Assembly (NCBI GenBank): GCA_008933995.1
Contig: WARS01000011.1
Coordinates: forward strand, 15,006,016 to 15,070,015
Direction: 5' to 3'
From: Datnioides undecimradiatus
Lineage: Eukaryota > Chordata > Actinopteri > Lobotiformes > Datnioididae
DNA length: 64,000 bases
Shown: positions 36,861-49,080 of the stretch, piece by piece
Layout of the letters: every line of letters starts with the position of its first letter
Numbering within the stretch: position 1 is the first letter of the stretch
The notes under the pieces: model-generated
Told to the model about the DNA's origin: nothing
The model's database searches: none
What the model saw: only the letters and a program-made list of their open reading frames with translations
Program-made: the position numbers and the translations under genes

Positions 36861-37996
36861 GGGGAGATTACTCACTGTGAGCGACTAATGAAAAGAAACA
36901 CTGGAAAATGTGCAGAACTTAAACAGTAAGCTTTGAGGAGCAGGCGCGCTAATTCCGCGTGAAAGCTTCGGAAATATCCACCTACCCGCTGAGAGCGCAT
37001 GTTTGAAATAAAAAGACAATGCTCCCACTTTGTTCCCATGCTCGTAGTAAATATCTGACAGGACGCAGAGGCGTGTAGGAAGTAGAAAATAGAAAATAAC
37101 TCAACTATGTAGCTACTGTCTGAAAGGCTTCCCATAATTATAGCATGCACGTTCCTAAAAAGACGAATGCACACACAAAAGGGGGTGAAAAGGGGAAGGG
37201 GAAAGAGGGGAGGCATTCTCTCTGCACCAGTATATATTTTCATCATTTTGCGGTGGTTAAGAAATAGCTATTATTTATCTTACATTAAATAAATTGCTTG
37301 TATTTTAAAGGCACTCTGATTTTTGTGGCAGACCTTGACACGTGTCTGCCCGTCTGCTCTCCTGTACAGTTTTATAAGAGATGTAAATAGAAACATTGCC
37401 TTATTGTACTGTATTTATTATCATGTGGAAAGATCAACCTGGAACATGTCCGCTTGTTGGAGTGATGAGAAAGACAGAGAGCGGGGCTGCTGTTGTACAG
37501 ATGGATGGAAATGATTGTAAATGATATTCACGCACGCCCTCTGCACTGTAGCTCTGCTGTAAATAATAAAACTCCATTTCATTACGTTCTGGCCTGCGCT
37601 CACGGTTTGGGAGGAATTTGATTACCAGCTCATCTATTCCATAATTTGCTTTCGTTGGAGGATGAAACCTGTCTTATAGTTTTTCGGGGCCGTTTGTTCA
37701 AATCTCGAGCGGAGCCGGGTCAAGGTAAGCCATGGGCCGGAGTTTCCATCCAACTAAAATCTCCTCAGCTCCTCGTTTCGCTGAATTCCTTTCACACTGC
37801 AATCACCACAAAGGGGGAAGAGGAAGAAAAAATAACACGTTCACCGCACCTACTTTGAACTTCAATATTCCATAACCCATTGAACGAGGCATGCGGAGGA
37901 AAAAGAGAATACGTCTCATATTACCACTCAATTATATTTGCCTTCAAAGGCCAAAAAATATTGGGGGTGTCCCAAGATCAGCACAGTCCAGCGCAG

Positions 37997-38113
37997 ACAG
38001 AGCGAGAGGGAGACGGGGGAGGCGGGAGGGAGGGTCATCCCGTGGGAGGGGTGGACAGGCAGGAGGAGAGGGGGAGAGAGAAAGAGGAGGAGAGGCAAGA
38101 GGAGGACAGCAGG
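37997..38113 (+). repeat. Long polypurine tract
   Basis: About 115 bases made almost entirely of A and G on the plus strand (GGGAG, GAGAGG, GGAGGA units), interrupted by a short TCATCCCGT segment near 38036. Such tracts can form triplex (H-DNA) and, in the G-rich parts, four-stranded structures. The strand bias creates an artificial Arg/Glu/Gly-rich open frame. Confidence 0.85.
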
Positions 38114-41100
38114 AGCATAAGTGAGCTGGGGAAGAGACCAAAGAGGAGAGCAAAGCCATTACCAATTAGCCAGAGAGACTACATGGGCTGGAGGGCTGCA
38201 GAGCCTTTTGTCCTCCCCTCCCCTGGTTTCTATCACTGCTGGGGGATTTTGGCAGGGAGAGAGAAAGAGGGACCCCGTGGCTGCCTCCGTCTGCAGAGGC
38301 CGCTCTGTGTCAACCCGTGCTCCTCTTTCATCTCAAGACGAGACAGAGAGAAGAGAGAGCGACTCCCACTTCAAAAGACAGTTTGATCTTAGAAGTACAC
38401 AGGAGCACAACCTAAAAGAGGATCTGAGGGAGCAGTTAAAAGGAGAATATAAGGGACACACTGTCACAGATGCTGGACAGTGAAATCTGGCAGCCGCGGA
38501 GTCCGTGCAGAGGAGGAACTCACGCTAGGTCATGAAACGCTAGACCCTCTGAGCTTTGTCAATCATCCACGTTGCCTTTGATCCCGCCACCTGAGCCGCG
38601 CTCAGAATAGAACAGAACTTCATTATGCAGCTGGACATAGGCTGGTTAGTTAAATCACACAAAACAGACCGATGTTTTGGTACTTACACATCTTATACAT
38701 AAAATGGAATAATCAGACAACAAAATGTCATTATACGATAAAAAAAAAAAAAAGTACCATTAGTTGTGTTTAGTTATGAGTCACCAGGATCAAAGCAACT
38801 TTAGCATTTCTATGAAATGCCGTTTCTTCTTTTTGCACTGGCCACTCATTGTTCAAACCCACTTTAATGTGATTCACCCTTGCTTTGGTTTACTGTTAAC
38901 TGACAGAGACACAACATGCTTCCTGAGGTGCTGACCGCGATGGAGACGGTCCCGACACGCATGACTCATGTGACAAAAATATCAGTGTGTCTGTGCTGAA
39001 CAATGAGGAGACTGTAACCTCCGGTAAATAAATGCATGAGACAAACAGGAACTCTAGCTTTCAGACACATTTTATACACTGTTTTCCAGCATTTGAGCCT
39101 TGAACGGCCCCTTTTTAACTATGTCACCTATTCTTTCTGCCACGTTTTGATGGCACTGGAGAATTTGTTTGAGCAGCTCCATTTTCTTTTGCTGGTTGTC
39201 TGGAAAATTAGTGAAAATGTGCAGTTGCGAGATAAGTAACGTACTTAGAATTGTAATTGTAGAAGTGACGAGGCTGTTTCAGTTTTAATTAGCAAGTCAT
39301 GATGGAGCAGCACATCAGAGGAGCTGTGACGCGTCCAGTGAAACAAAGCTGTGTTGTTGTCAGGCTTCAGATCCAGGAGACCAAGCAGCCTACGGCTCGC
39401 ACCGTTATGGCCCCTGTGTTTCTCGCATGTCTCCCGCTTCATAATTCCTGTAGCCTGCAACGAAAAAGTCACATTCAAAAAAAAAACCCCAAAAAAACAA
39501 CAGCCAAACAGCCTCATCTGGTGAGCGGGTGGTAGTTGTCAGGCTGTGCGGTCGTGCCTGCCCACCATGGGGGTGCTTGTAGGCCACCTGTCTAGAGAGG
39601 CCCAGGCATGTAGAGGCCCAGCCGTGCCATATGAAAGCAGATATGAGTCGACAGGTGTGCGTGCATGTGCATGTATATATGTGTGTGTTTGCACTGTGTC
39701 AACGAAGATTGGGACAAACAATGTCAGCAGCAGCTGATGCCAGCCACTCTGTCAGGAGTTGTCCCTAAATAGCTGAGGCCGGCAGTTGCCTGGAAGACAG
39801 TTGTTGCAGCTCCACGCCCCAGCCCCGCACCTCTTCACCACAGAATATTTGACATTCCCATTTTTGGTCTCCGAGTGTAAAATAGACTGTTTCACTTTAT
39901 TCTGATTGGCTTAGTCTGGCTCAGAACTATCATAAAACACCCAATAAACACACACCTGTGATCCCTTCAGAGTCGAGTATTCATGTGCTACCAAAAAAAA
40001 AAAACCCCCCAAAAAAACTCAGCTCATTCAGGAACTGAGAGAGCTTCTTGGAAGAGTAATGTTAAAAAATGTTTTTTTGGCAAAACGTAAAAAGATTTCA
40101 CATTATTTTTATGATTCTGGTGTGCAGGCGGTGTGCTATACCAAGGTTAAACTTGAGCAACAAGAGACGTGAGACACAGCTATTCATGTTGCGCCTAACA
40201 GCACCTCTTAGATGTCAAAATCACTGTTAAGCCCTCTTATTACATAAGTATTGACTTGGTTTCCATGGTTTCCTTGTGGGAAATGCGGCAGTGGGAAGGT
40301 TCCCCATCTTAAGTGGCCCCGCAGTACACGGGCCTCTGTTTTCAGGGCCCTCTGTGTCCCCTCATCCCCAGCTCTGAAAACTGGTTTTCTATGCCGCCTT
40401 TCACAACAGCAACAGATACAGTACGCCCTTTGACCTCTTCTCTATTTGGTCCAAGCAGGGCGACATCACCCCATGGGATAATAAATCAACCAGAGGCCAG
40501 GAGGTTAGATTGACCCCCCATGACCTTTGGCCTTACGAGATTTCCCTCAGCCATATGTCTGTGGCTCTCCGTGCCCCGCCCCTCCCAGGGACCGGAGGAA
40601 AGCTCAGCAGCCAAGAACAACAGCACGAACCGGCACCGTTCGGATCCAAATATCCATCTGAGCTGCTCAGTTTCTCATCGCGGGTCCAGCCAGCCTTAGA
40701 AACCCCTCCCAGCGCTGGCTCCGCTAAGTGTGACTGCTGCTAATGTGTTGTTACGGCTGCTACAGATTGGAGTAGAAGTCCGAGCCCACTTTGACAGAGG
40801 GGGGTTATGAGGTTCAGCAGAGGGGGGCAAAAGAAAGCTGACTAGGGGCTGCCTATGTAGGTCAGATTATTGGGGACTTTTCCCCCAGACAGGGAGAGAA
40901 TTCCAGGCTAGAAACTGGAAGGACTTCAGTGGTGCGCTGGGGTTTGGCCCGCCGAGGCAGAATGTTAGGCATGGTGGACAGCTGCACCACGGAGCTACTG
41001 TAAGAGCAAGAGGGGGGCTGTTATTTCAAAACAACACAGACGTGATGTACTACACAAGGCCCGAGCATCAGTGTGGTGTTATGTTTCAGGTTTTTAAAGT

Positions 41101-42141
41101 ATTTTTAATTAGAAAAGGGAAGTGAAAACAGAACATGAACTCAAGGCCAAAGGATTACTTGAAAATCTTGTCAAATATGGTTTCACTATTACTGACTTCT
41201 TATTATACGCATCACACAGTGACGTACGGAGAATTGGGTTTCAGGGATGACGAGGAGATTTCCATCCACCCAACAAAGTCCTGATTAATCTCTACCTAGT
41301 CTGTTATTTACAGTAGATTTAGTGCCTTGTGTTTGAAGAAAATATGTGTCTTAAGAATTTATATGTAACGCCCGCCAGTTATATTTGCACAAGAAGGCAG
41401 CTCAGAATCCCCCAAACAGCGACATTGTAGTCTGCCGTGAGTGAAAATTGAAAACAGAGTGAAAAATTGAATATTGGGAAGCCAATGGACCACATCCACT
41501 GCTGTCCAAAGGCAGAGGTAGGTTTCATATGGTGAAAGGTCTGCTTTTCTCATCAAGCCCCGTGTTGGAGAACATGTTCACTCATTCTTATGGCAGGAAT
41601 CTTTTCAACACCAGAACTGAGGACCCTGCAGCGCAGAGGCCCCCGCGAGCCTCCTGATGAGGGCAGCAGAAGCAGGACATGAAAAAATAAAATTAAAAAA
41701 AATAGAATAGAATGAAAAAAAAAAGAGAAGTCCGGGTATATTCGTATGAAATGTGGGCCAATTTATTGCTCATGAAAAGTGGAAAGCCGATGCTTTTCTG
41801 GTGCGGGTCCAAAACAACACTGAAGACAATTTTCCATTCTGGATCATTTTAACCAGCAGCGCTCCCTCGTCATTGGTTTAGACATTATAGCATGCCGGCT
41901 CCGGGGATGGGATGTAATTTGAAGTGTAGTGTTGTCAGTGTTTTGAGATGTATGCTGACTGACTGGAATCGTTGCCACATGCGCTTCTACAAAGTTACAA
42001 AAAAAATTGCATCACTTGGAAATATTTTGCATTGCGTCAAATTCACATCCGAACACACCCACGCGGTCATCTTGGTCTGCGTGGGAGAGCGCTTCTGCTA
42101 GGTGGCACACGGTTACTGTACAATTAGCAACCGTGCCACAG

Positions 42142-42168
<27 letters not shown>
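42142..42168 (+). repeat. Poly(A) run
   Basis: Twenty-seven consecutive A residues. It could be the tail of a decayed retroposon, but the upstream sequence shows no recognisable SINE or LINE, and no flanking direct repeat was seen. Confidence 0.9.
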
Positions 42169-42172
<4 letters not shown>

Positions 42173-43049
42173 CGTGTGGTCATACAACATTAGTTAGAGT
42201 GAATATGTGGGGATATGCAGATGTAAGTCTCCAGTGGACACATCACTCCAACACACTCACACACGTAATTTGACTTTCAGTGAAGCGCTGTCTCCACTAC
42301 AGGGAGCTGCTATGTATCACTACAGCCACACACACTATCACACACACACACACACACAGACACACAGAGACAATCTCTCCTACCGAAATGAAATTAGTCA
42401 GGGTTTTTATTTAGGATTTTATTTCAGTGCTGAAATGATTGGTCAATTACTCGTGCAGCAACTGAATTGAGAAAAGAGATGATGTTTCATTTTGGGGGGA
42501 TTTATTTTGCAGAAATAATAATCCGTACACGTGGTGCGTGGAGATGTGCTTCGGTGTGAATCACTTAATACCTTTGAAGTCGGTCTGATGAAACAAGTTG
42601 TTAGAAGACGCCAACTTGGGCACGAGGAACTTTTAACTGGTGTGTTTTCACTATTTTCTGACCTTTTACAGGCGAGCCACTTAATTGATTAAAAGGAAAG
42701 AAAATCCTACTAAGACAAACAGGTAGCATTTAGAGTGCTTGCAAGTGTTTACAATTTTAAAACCCTTTTGCTTGTTTGCACATTATAATGGCTGTATTTT
42801 AAATGTGAAAAGAGATTATTATTTATTTAATTAGTTGATATATTTTTGTGAATGAGGCTTTCACAGGGAGGGGTTTGATGATAAGAAAATAACAAAATTT
42901 TTGTTTAAAAAAAAATAAATTCTTGCTATCTGCTCTGCACAGATGTTCCTGCTGGACGCTCTGCCACTATTTCTCGGCCAAATGCATCTAAACGCATCCT
43001 TGGACATTCCTGATGGGATTACTGGGCCAGGTACCATCCACTGGTCAGG

Positions 43050-43080
43050 AGAGAGAGAGGGAGAGAGAGAGAGAGAGAGA
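43050..43080. repeat. (GA)n microsatellite
   Basis: GA dinucleotide run of about 31 bases with one extra G. Confidence 0.9.
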
Positions 43081-43361
43081 TAAAGAGAGAATGAGTCAGA
43101 GCGAGCGTGCAGCACAGCCTGCTTGTTTTCATGTCTCGCGCTGCGTGCTTGAGCAGATTTGCCTTGATAAAAGATAAAGGCTCTTTGATAGGCTGCAGGT
43201 GCGCTGCCTTAATGAGCATTACCACCCTCCCCCTCCCCCTTTTTCCTCCCTGCAAAAACGCACCACAGACGCACATCTGCACATCTGTCATTCGATGCTC
43301 TGCAGCATCTCCCTAACATCTCCTCCCCCTCCTTTCTCTCTGCCACTCATCCCAGACTCTT

Positions 43362-43362
<1 letters not shown>

Positions 43363-43403
<41 letters not shown>
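43363..43403. repeat. (CA)n microsatellite
   Basis: Uninterrupted CA run of about 41 bases. Confidence 0.97.
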
Positions 43404-43404
<1 letters not shown>

Positions 43405-44262
43405 GCATATACTGCAGCGTCTGAGGAACCAAAGCAACGTCAGTGCATTTGCTATTCAATGAAATACTTTTCCTGTATTGATACAGCTCTCCAGGCTGAA
43501 TGAATCAAATCGAACTGTCCAAAAAAACACCCAATCCCCACCCACTCGGGGCATTCCAGGCAGGCTAAAACAAACACTCAGAGAAATGGAAAAAAAAAAT
43601 AGTTATGCAGATGCAATTTGGCCTGCTGTCGGCCTGTTAGAGGCACATCTGCGAGAGAAAGACACAAGGAGAGAGGGATGGTAGGTGTTTGTTTGTGGGC
43701 ACTTGTTATCCCCTCATTCAGAGCCCGAGGTGCCAAGGGAATAGCTCGATGACGTGGGTTGTGGTCTGGGCAGGAAACATGGGGAGGAACTTGTGACTTT
43801 ATATTAAGTGCCGGGGCGGTTAACAGGAAAAGATAACCTGTTTCTGTTGATGTAGCAAGGAAGTGTGAATTCTTGGCACATGCGAGATGTCGCAGAGAGG
43901 AACGGGCTGACGATGCCTTCCACGTCTCTGATTGACTGGCTCACTGGAATTTCCTCGAGTTCACAGTGGTTTTGTTTGGGTGGCTGTGATGGAGTGTTAC
44001 AGGAATGCTCTCGGGGACATTCCTGCCGTAACAGAAAAAGGTGTTTCTTAAGCCAAGAGAGATACTGTTGCGTCACAGTGGCCACACAGTGTAGTCTCAT
44101 CTGTGACCTCTTGAATAACTGTCCTTGTTGTGCTTTGTGCGGGGTGCAAATCAACAGTTTTGGTTTTAGCTGACACACTCTACAATGCGAACGAATTGCA
44201 TAAAAGGAGTTTATCGGCATTAGCTCACCGCGGATGAGCCACTTCAACAACATGGAAAGACA

Positions 44263-44287
44263 AGGGGTCAAAGGGTCAAAGGGTGCA
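44263..44287 (+). promoter_or_regulatory. Tandem nuclear-receptor-like half-sites
   Basis: An 8-base unit GGGTCAAA is repeated head to tail, giving two GGGTCA hexamers and a third degenerate GGGTGC, each separated by AA. GGGTCA is close to the AGGTCA half-site of the nuclear receptor family, and this spacing is a DR2 arrangement, not the DR1 favoured by PPAR-RXR. A binding role is inferred. Confidence 0.35.
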
Positions 44288-44618
44288 AATTCAGGAAAAA
44301 TGTAACTGTACACAAGGCTGCATAAACCTTCCACGTCTAGCAAAAAATATGATATGCACTCCACAAAGAAATGTGTCAGACGGCATAACATTTTGCAGTT
44401 AATGTTAATGTAATTATTATTTCAGTGGGGTGAAATTATACCTCCCATTGTCTGAAGAAGTAAGAAAATGCCCACATTGCACATGAGTAATAACAGGCTG
44501 TTGACACTGATCACGTTACACTGCATGTTGCTCGCTGTATAGGTGAAAATAATGCTTTTGTAAAATGCTGTGCCTATAGCATGCAACTGCCCTCTCTCTG
44601 TCTGTCCCTCTCTCTCTT

Positions 44619-44619
<1 letters not shown>

Positions 44620-44649
<30 letters not shown>
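44620..44649. repeat. (CA)n microsatellite
   Basis: Uninterrupted CA run of about 30 bases. Confidence 0.95.
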
Positions 44650-44650
<1 letters not shown>

Positions 44651-45070
44651 CAGCATCCACATTTAAGGCTAGAATAATAACCTTTTCCTGAAAATGCAGT
44701 TATCTAATGAGCTTTGCTATATTGTCATATATACATGTATATATAGTGACTCATTTCCTGTCACGTAGGGTACACCAAGGGTGCAACCTACATTTTCTGT
44801 GTAACCGCAACCACAATGTGCCTCAGTGTAGTTTTTAGTTTCTCGAAATCTGTAAAGCATTTAAAATTGTAACAAAAATTTCTTTAATTGTAATAATTGC
44901 ATTAAAAAATACTACATTTAAAAGCAAAGCCGCGAGTGCATTTTTATTATCAGAAAAAAATTATTTGCATAGACTTATTGAGGGATTTTTATTTTATAAA
45001 AGTTAACACTGGCATACATTGAGTGTTGCAGAATGGCTGGAACACACACTTTCTCCTCTTTTGCCACCCG

Positions 45071-45178
45071 TCCATCCAATCAATCAGTCAACCAAACAGA
45101 CGCCCAGTCAGCCATTCAGTCATTTAGTCAGACAGCGAGTCACCTAGTCAAGCAGTCAGTCAGTCAGTCAGTCAGTCT
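45071..45178. repeat. Decaying (CAGT)n tetranucleotide array
   Basis: The right end (45153-45178) is a perfect CAGT array of six units. To the left, TCAG/TCAA/TTCAG variants continue with the same four-base rhythm back to about 45071, so the array seems to have been longer and to have degraded from the left. Confidence 0.8.
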
Positions 45179-46458
45179 GCTGTTTGGGCAGGGTGGAGGC
45201 TCGTAGACGGGCTCTTTGTCTGAGCAGAGAAGCCCCAGACACAACAGTGGCCGGCCCCGGCCCCTCACAATGGCCCTCCACACAAAGGCCCACACACTGG
45301 GACAATGGGCCGGGCTCAGGGTGGGGGTGGACGGCTGAGCTGAGGTTACCCACCTGCACACTTCAGGACTGGACCCCCACCCCAACCTCACCACCACCAC
45401 CACCCCCCCTTGCGCTCACAGACACACAAACACACATATACACTCGCGCACACCCCACCCATCCAGCTTTAAAGTGCTGCTGCAGGTGTCTTCCTGTGTC
45501 TGTGGCACAAGGAGGAAGCAGGGAGATGCCGTGCAGTGAAAGCATTGATCTGAGTTTCACAGCAGAAGATGCCATGACACAGACCGAAACACACATGTAG
45601 TAAAGTTACTGCAGGTCAAAGAGCGCCTAGCCGTGGATTAGGCCTCTGCTGTCGGCCTACATCACACACAATGACAAGATTTTTTTTTTTTTTTTTTATG
45701 TAAAAGGAAATAAAAAATAAAATAATACAACTCAGCTGAGTGGAGTAAACACGTGTTTGTTTTGAAGAAGTTACCCGAGGCTGTATTTTATTTTTTTCAG
45801 TTTTATAATATTGATCTGGATGTAGATCACAGTAATCACGTACATTTATTTAAACTATAACATGATGAATAAATGGAAATACCTTTATTTAAAATAATTC
45901 ATTCTTAATTTTAGATTTAAGTCAGAAGATAAAAATACACTACCCAAGTTTAATGGATTTCACCACTAAGTAAATCACATTTTACGAAACAAACAAACAA
46001 ACAATAACTGCAAAGAAATACCGATGTGAAATCATTATTAGTGACAGGAACAATTTCGGCTGACAATAGTCTGTAATTTAAAACACACACCACACAAGAC
46101 ACATAAGTGAAAACACATCTCTCTCGCTCTTCTTTCACACACACACACACACTCACAGAAATGCAGATGCTACTGAGGCCAGTGAAAGAGTAAAAAATAA
46201 ATAAAAAATAATTCAAGTTGCAGTATTTTACCTTGCAGTTGAGGGTCGTATTCTGCTCAGAGCACTTACATTTTTTTCCATGAGAGCCATTCCCATGATA
46301 AGTTACTGAATGTTACTGGCTGCAACAAGTGGTCTGCTTTCCCCACTCTCCTTTTCATTGGATGACCGACGTGTCAATCATCAGCCCGCTCAAAACGCTG
46401 GTGGATTCATATTGGGAGTGTCACTACATTGTACCAAGATGCCTCCATGCACAGAACT

Positions 46459-46459
<1 letters not shown>

Positions 46460-46493
<34 letters not shown>
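46460..46493. repeat. (CA)n microsatellite
   Basis: Uninterrupted CA run of about 34 bases. Confidence 0.96.
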
Positions 46494-46494
<1 letters not shown>

Positions 46495-46903
46495 CTGCAG
46501 TGTGTTTTGAACTTGAACGTAAATAGAAAAAAATATGCTTTTTTTCCCTGCAGTTATATTTTTAGGGTTAGCTTTGCAAATGTTACATTTTAATAGATAA
46601 AACCAAGCAGTGTGTGTCTCTCTCTGTGTGTGTGTGAGATGTATTTGCACCAAGTGTAAAAAGCGACAAGCAACCACGAGTCAGTTAGATTTAACTCTCT
46701 CTTTTAATTGATTGCAACTCATTTTATAACCACACATTACAAAATGCACATCAAATATTTTATCAGGCTCAGTTTGCAACCTTATTGATAAGAAAAAAAA
46801 CAAAAAACAAAAAACAAAAACTACCAAAAATATGCTTTTACAAAATAAGACAATTATAATAAAGTAAATGCCACTTTGGATAACCATAATCAAAAACCCA
46901 TTT

Positions 46904-46909
46904 TTTATT
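46904..46909 (-). terminator. Possible distal poly(A) signal
   Basis: TTTATT on the plus strand gives AATAAA on the minus strand, about 2.8 kb beyond the cdkn1b stop codon. It could end a long cdkn1b 3' UTR or a separate minus-strand transcript including the candidate exon at 48 kb. Weak evidence. Confidence 0.2.
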
Positions 46910-48029
46910 CTACATAAAAAAAGCTTGACATAAATAAGTTAGTATAATTTCTCAGTGTTTTTACAAAATTATGTACATAGGTACATTGCAGAGATTTACA
47001 CAAATACACAGGCATGGTGACTGCATTTCTGAGACGAGCTGTTTTCTCTCTTCACCCAGGTGTACCCTGGTCTCTTTGAACATAACCCACACTTTAGGCA
47101 AACAAAGGGAAGCTTTTAGATGCTCACATGTGCATCCTCAGCAGGCTAACAACATCGGTGGAAGAAAACGCAAACATACGTGGAAATTTAAGTCAAGGTT
47201 ATCACAAAGTAACACAATGTGAAGTCAATTCAGGAGCACAGGTGGCACTGGCAACCATACTCAAGCAACCATGTATTTGGTATTGCGGGACATTCAACCC
47301 CTTTTCAGAAAAGCGTCCTCTCTCTGAAGAGCATTAAGGCTGATGAAACAAAAGCAATATAAAATCAAAGAGAGGATGACTCTACAACACAACCCGTGCA
47401 GTTTGTATGGTCTTTGTCCTTCAATAACTGAGTACCTCACAACTCCAGAGGAAATCAAACACACCATTACAATGTGGCTGAGGTGTGCAGGAGAACTAGA
47501 GAGATAATAAAATCATATTCCAGGATTCAATTGATGCTGAATGCACCTATCACAAAATGAACAGAGTGATGTAAAGGAAGTCCAAACGAAAATGTTATTA
47601 TTTTTTTTTTTTCCTCCTGTGTTGATTTGCTGGGGAAACGGAACTTCAGGGAGAGCCAGCACTTGGTGACGATGAAGTGACCGGAGGAAGGGGAAAAACA
47701 GAGAAACGACAGATGAGCTACATTTGTACCGTTCTTCACTGCTGAGTTGGGAAGATGACGGAGTGAAGACACACTGTTCAGAAACTGTGAGGAGCCATGA
47801 TTTTGTTTTTCGAATGTAGCAACTGGGGACTGTGTCGAAGTCACACGGCCTTTCAGAGAATAGAATAACAAAAACAGAACAGCATTTTGGAAACATGTAT
47901 CAAACTACACGGCAATTCTTCAAGTCAAATCAAAATTCACACCTTTTTACATAAAGGATTTGTGTTCAAATCATAATGTTTTTATGTGCTACATATGGAG
48001 AGAAATAATATTATAATATGTATATTTAT

Positions 48030-48283
48030 TTACACACAGGTAGTAAAAAAAAAAGGAGCAAAAAAGGAAATCAAACCTAATTGCACACTGCTACATTGAC
48101 TGCTTTTAGAGGCAGTAACTTTTAAATTGAGTGCCACAACTTTAGTGTTTCTATTCAGTGCTTCAACAGCGTCCTCCCCCGTCTTCAGGAGAGCTGATAT
48201 GTTTCTGATGCTGTGTAGTTCCTCTTCCAAATATCGTCCAACACTGAGGTTTCCCACGTATAAGGGGAAATACATCTTGGGCT
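48030..48283 (-). CDS. Candidate exon of unknown gene
   Basis: On the minus strand a plausible acceptor (TTGTTCCCCACAG) is followed by an 84-codon open frame to a stop at 48030. The first 55 or so residues look protein-like (start EPKMYFPLYVGNLSVGRYL; then alternating charged and hydrophobic residues compatible with helices). The remainder becomes Ser- and Phe-rich as the DNA turns T-rich. I do not recognise a family. No matching upstream exon was found, although a CpG-dense segment near 48975-49080 could be a promoter. It may instead be chance sequence in the 3' UTR or flank of cdkn1b, 1.4 kb downstream of its stop. Confidence 0.28.
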
Positions 48284-48974
48284 CTGTGGGGAACAAGAAA
48301 ATATATATACACACATATATTATAAATTAAAATCAGTAATTAAATGAGAGGCTGAAAGGTCAGAGCTGACATGTGACACAGTGCTTTATGCATCACTTGC
48401 AGAAAACTGGAAAGGGGTGTGAATAGACAGATCATTCGTGAATAGTGTTCAATTACAAAAAAAACCCCCAAAACACTGAAAAGTGGAATTTTTGGAATTC
48501 CAAAAATGAAAGCAACAAGGCAGTGTCCAAAAATATGTTTATGCAAATTGTCCAGAAAGTGTCACTTTTCCACCGAACTGATGCAGGAACTGTTTGCTCA
48601 TTCAGTCAAACTGCTCTGCATAAAACAATTTGGGTGTAAAAACGGCAGGTGTGATTTTACATCAGCACAGCGTGCAAATGAAAATCTCATATTTTGCATC
48701 AGTACGTGGAAAATATTTTTTTTTAACCCAAGACGTCACCCAGTTTGCAAAAAAAAAAATTTAAATCCAAAAAAGCAAATTTAGGCGTTTCTCCTTCACT
48801 GCAGCCTTGACAGTTCACATCCTGCCACGACAATGCACATTTCATGCCTACTCTCCCCCCCTCCTCCTCCTCCCCTGCGCCTGTGGCCAGCGAGCACGCC
48901 TGATTTCAGACCTGCACGGCTCCTCTGCACACTCTCCATCGGCAGAGACAGATGTGTGTGCTGTAACATTAGTG

Positions 48975-49080
48975 TGCAAAGTGTGTGCAGCGCACGCGCG
49001 CCCTCGCTCAGTCGCGCGCGCACGCACGCAGAGACCAGCCCCTTCCCGTCCCTGCTCTGCGCCGCGCTGAGGGCAGTGGC
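48975..49080. promoter_or_regulatory. CpG-dense segment
   Basis: Local cluster of CG dinucleotides (GCGCACGCGCGCCC, GTCGCGCGCGCACGC, GCGCCGCGCTG) within otherwise ordinary DNA between the candidate exon at 48 kb and cdkn1b. It resembles a small CpG-island promoter core, but no first exon could be defined on either strand. Part of it is a simple CG/CA repeat. Confidence 0.3.

Larger units (their letters stand above)
36015..43000. other. Gene-poor stretch
   Basis: No supported exon. Features include a candidate regulatory block (36440-36860), a long purine-rich tract (37997-38113), A-rich runs near 39477-39498, 39991-40016 and 41685-41725, an A27 run at 42142-42168 and a CA run at about 42338-42357. 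The 168-codon plus-strand frame at 37880-38386 is mostly Arg/Glu/Gly from the purine tract and is not considered a gene. Confidence 0.55.
43001..46900. other. Gene-poor stretch with simple repeats
   Basis: No supported exon. The minus-strand frame of 195 codons at 43804-44391 has no recognisable domain and is overlapped by another open frame on the plus strand, so it is likely chance. Simple repeats and the nuclear-receptor-like repeat are listed separately. Bases 44700-45000 and 45680-46050 are strongly AT-rich with nothing identifiable; an 18-base perfect palindrome lies at 44727-44744. Confidence 0.55.

Noticed and set aside
37880-38386. 168-codon plus-strand open frame rich in Arg, Glu and Gly
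   Set aside because: It is produced by the polypurine tract; there are no splice sites, domain or coding-like codon use.
43804-44391. 195-codon minus-strand open frame
   Set aside because: No recognisable motif, and an overlapping open frame on the other strand; most likely chance.
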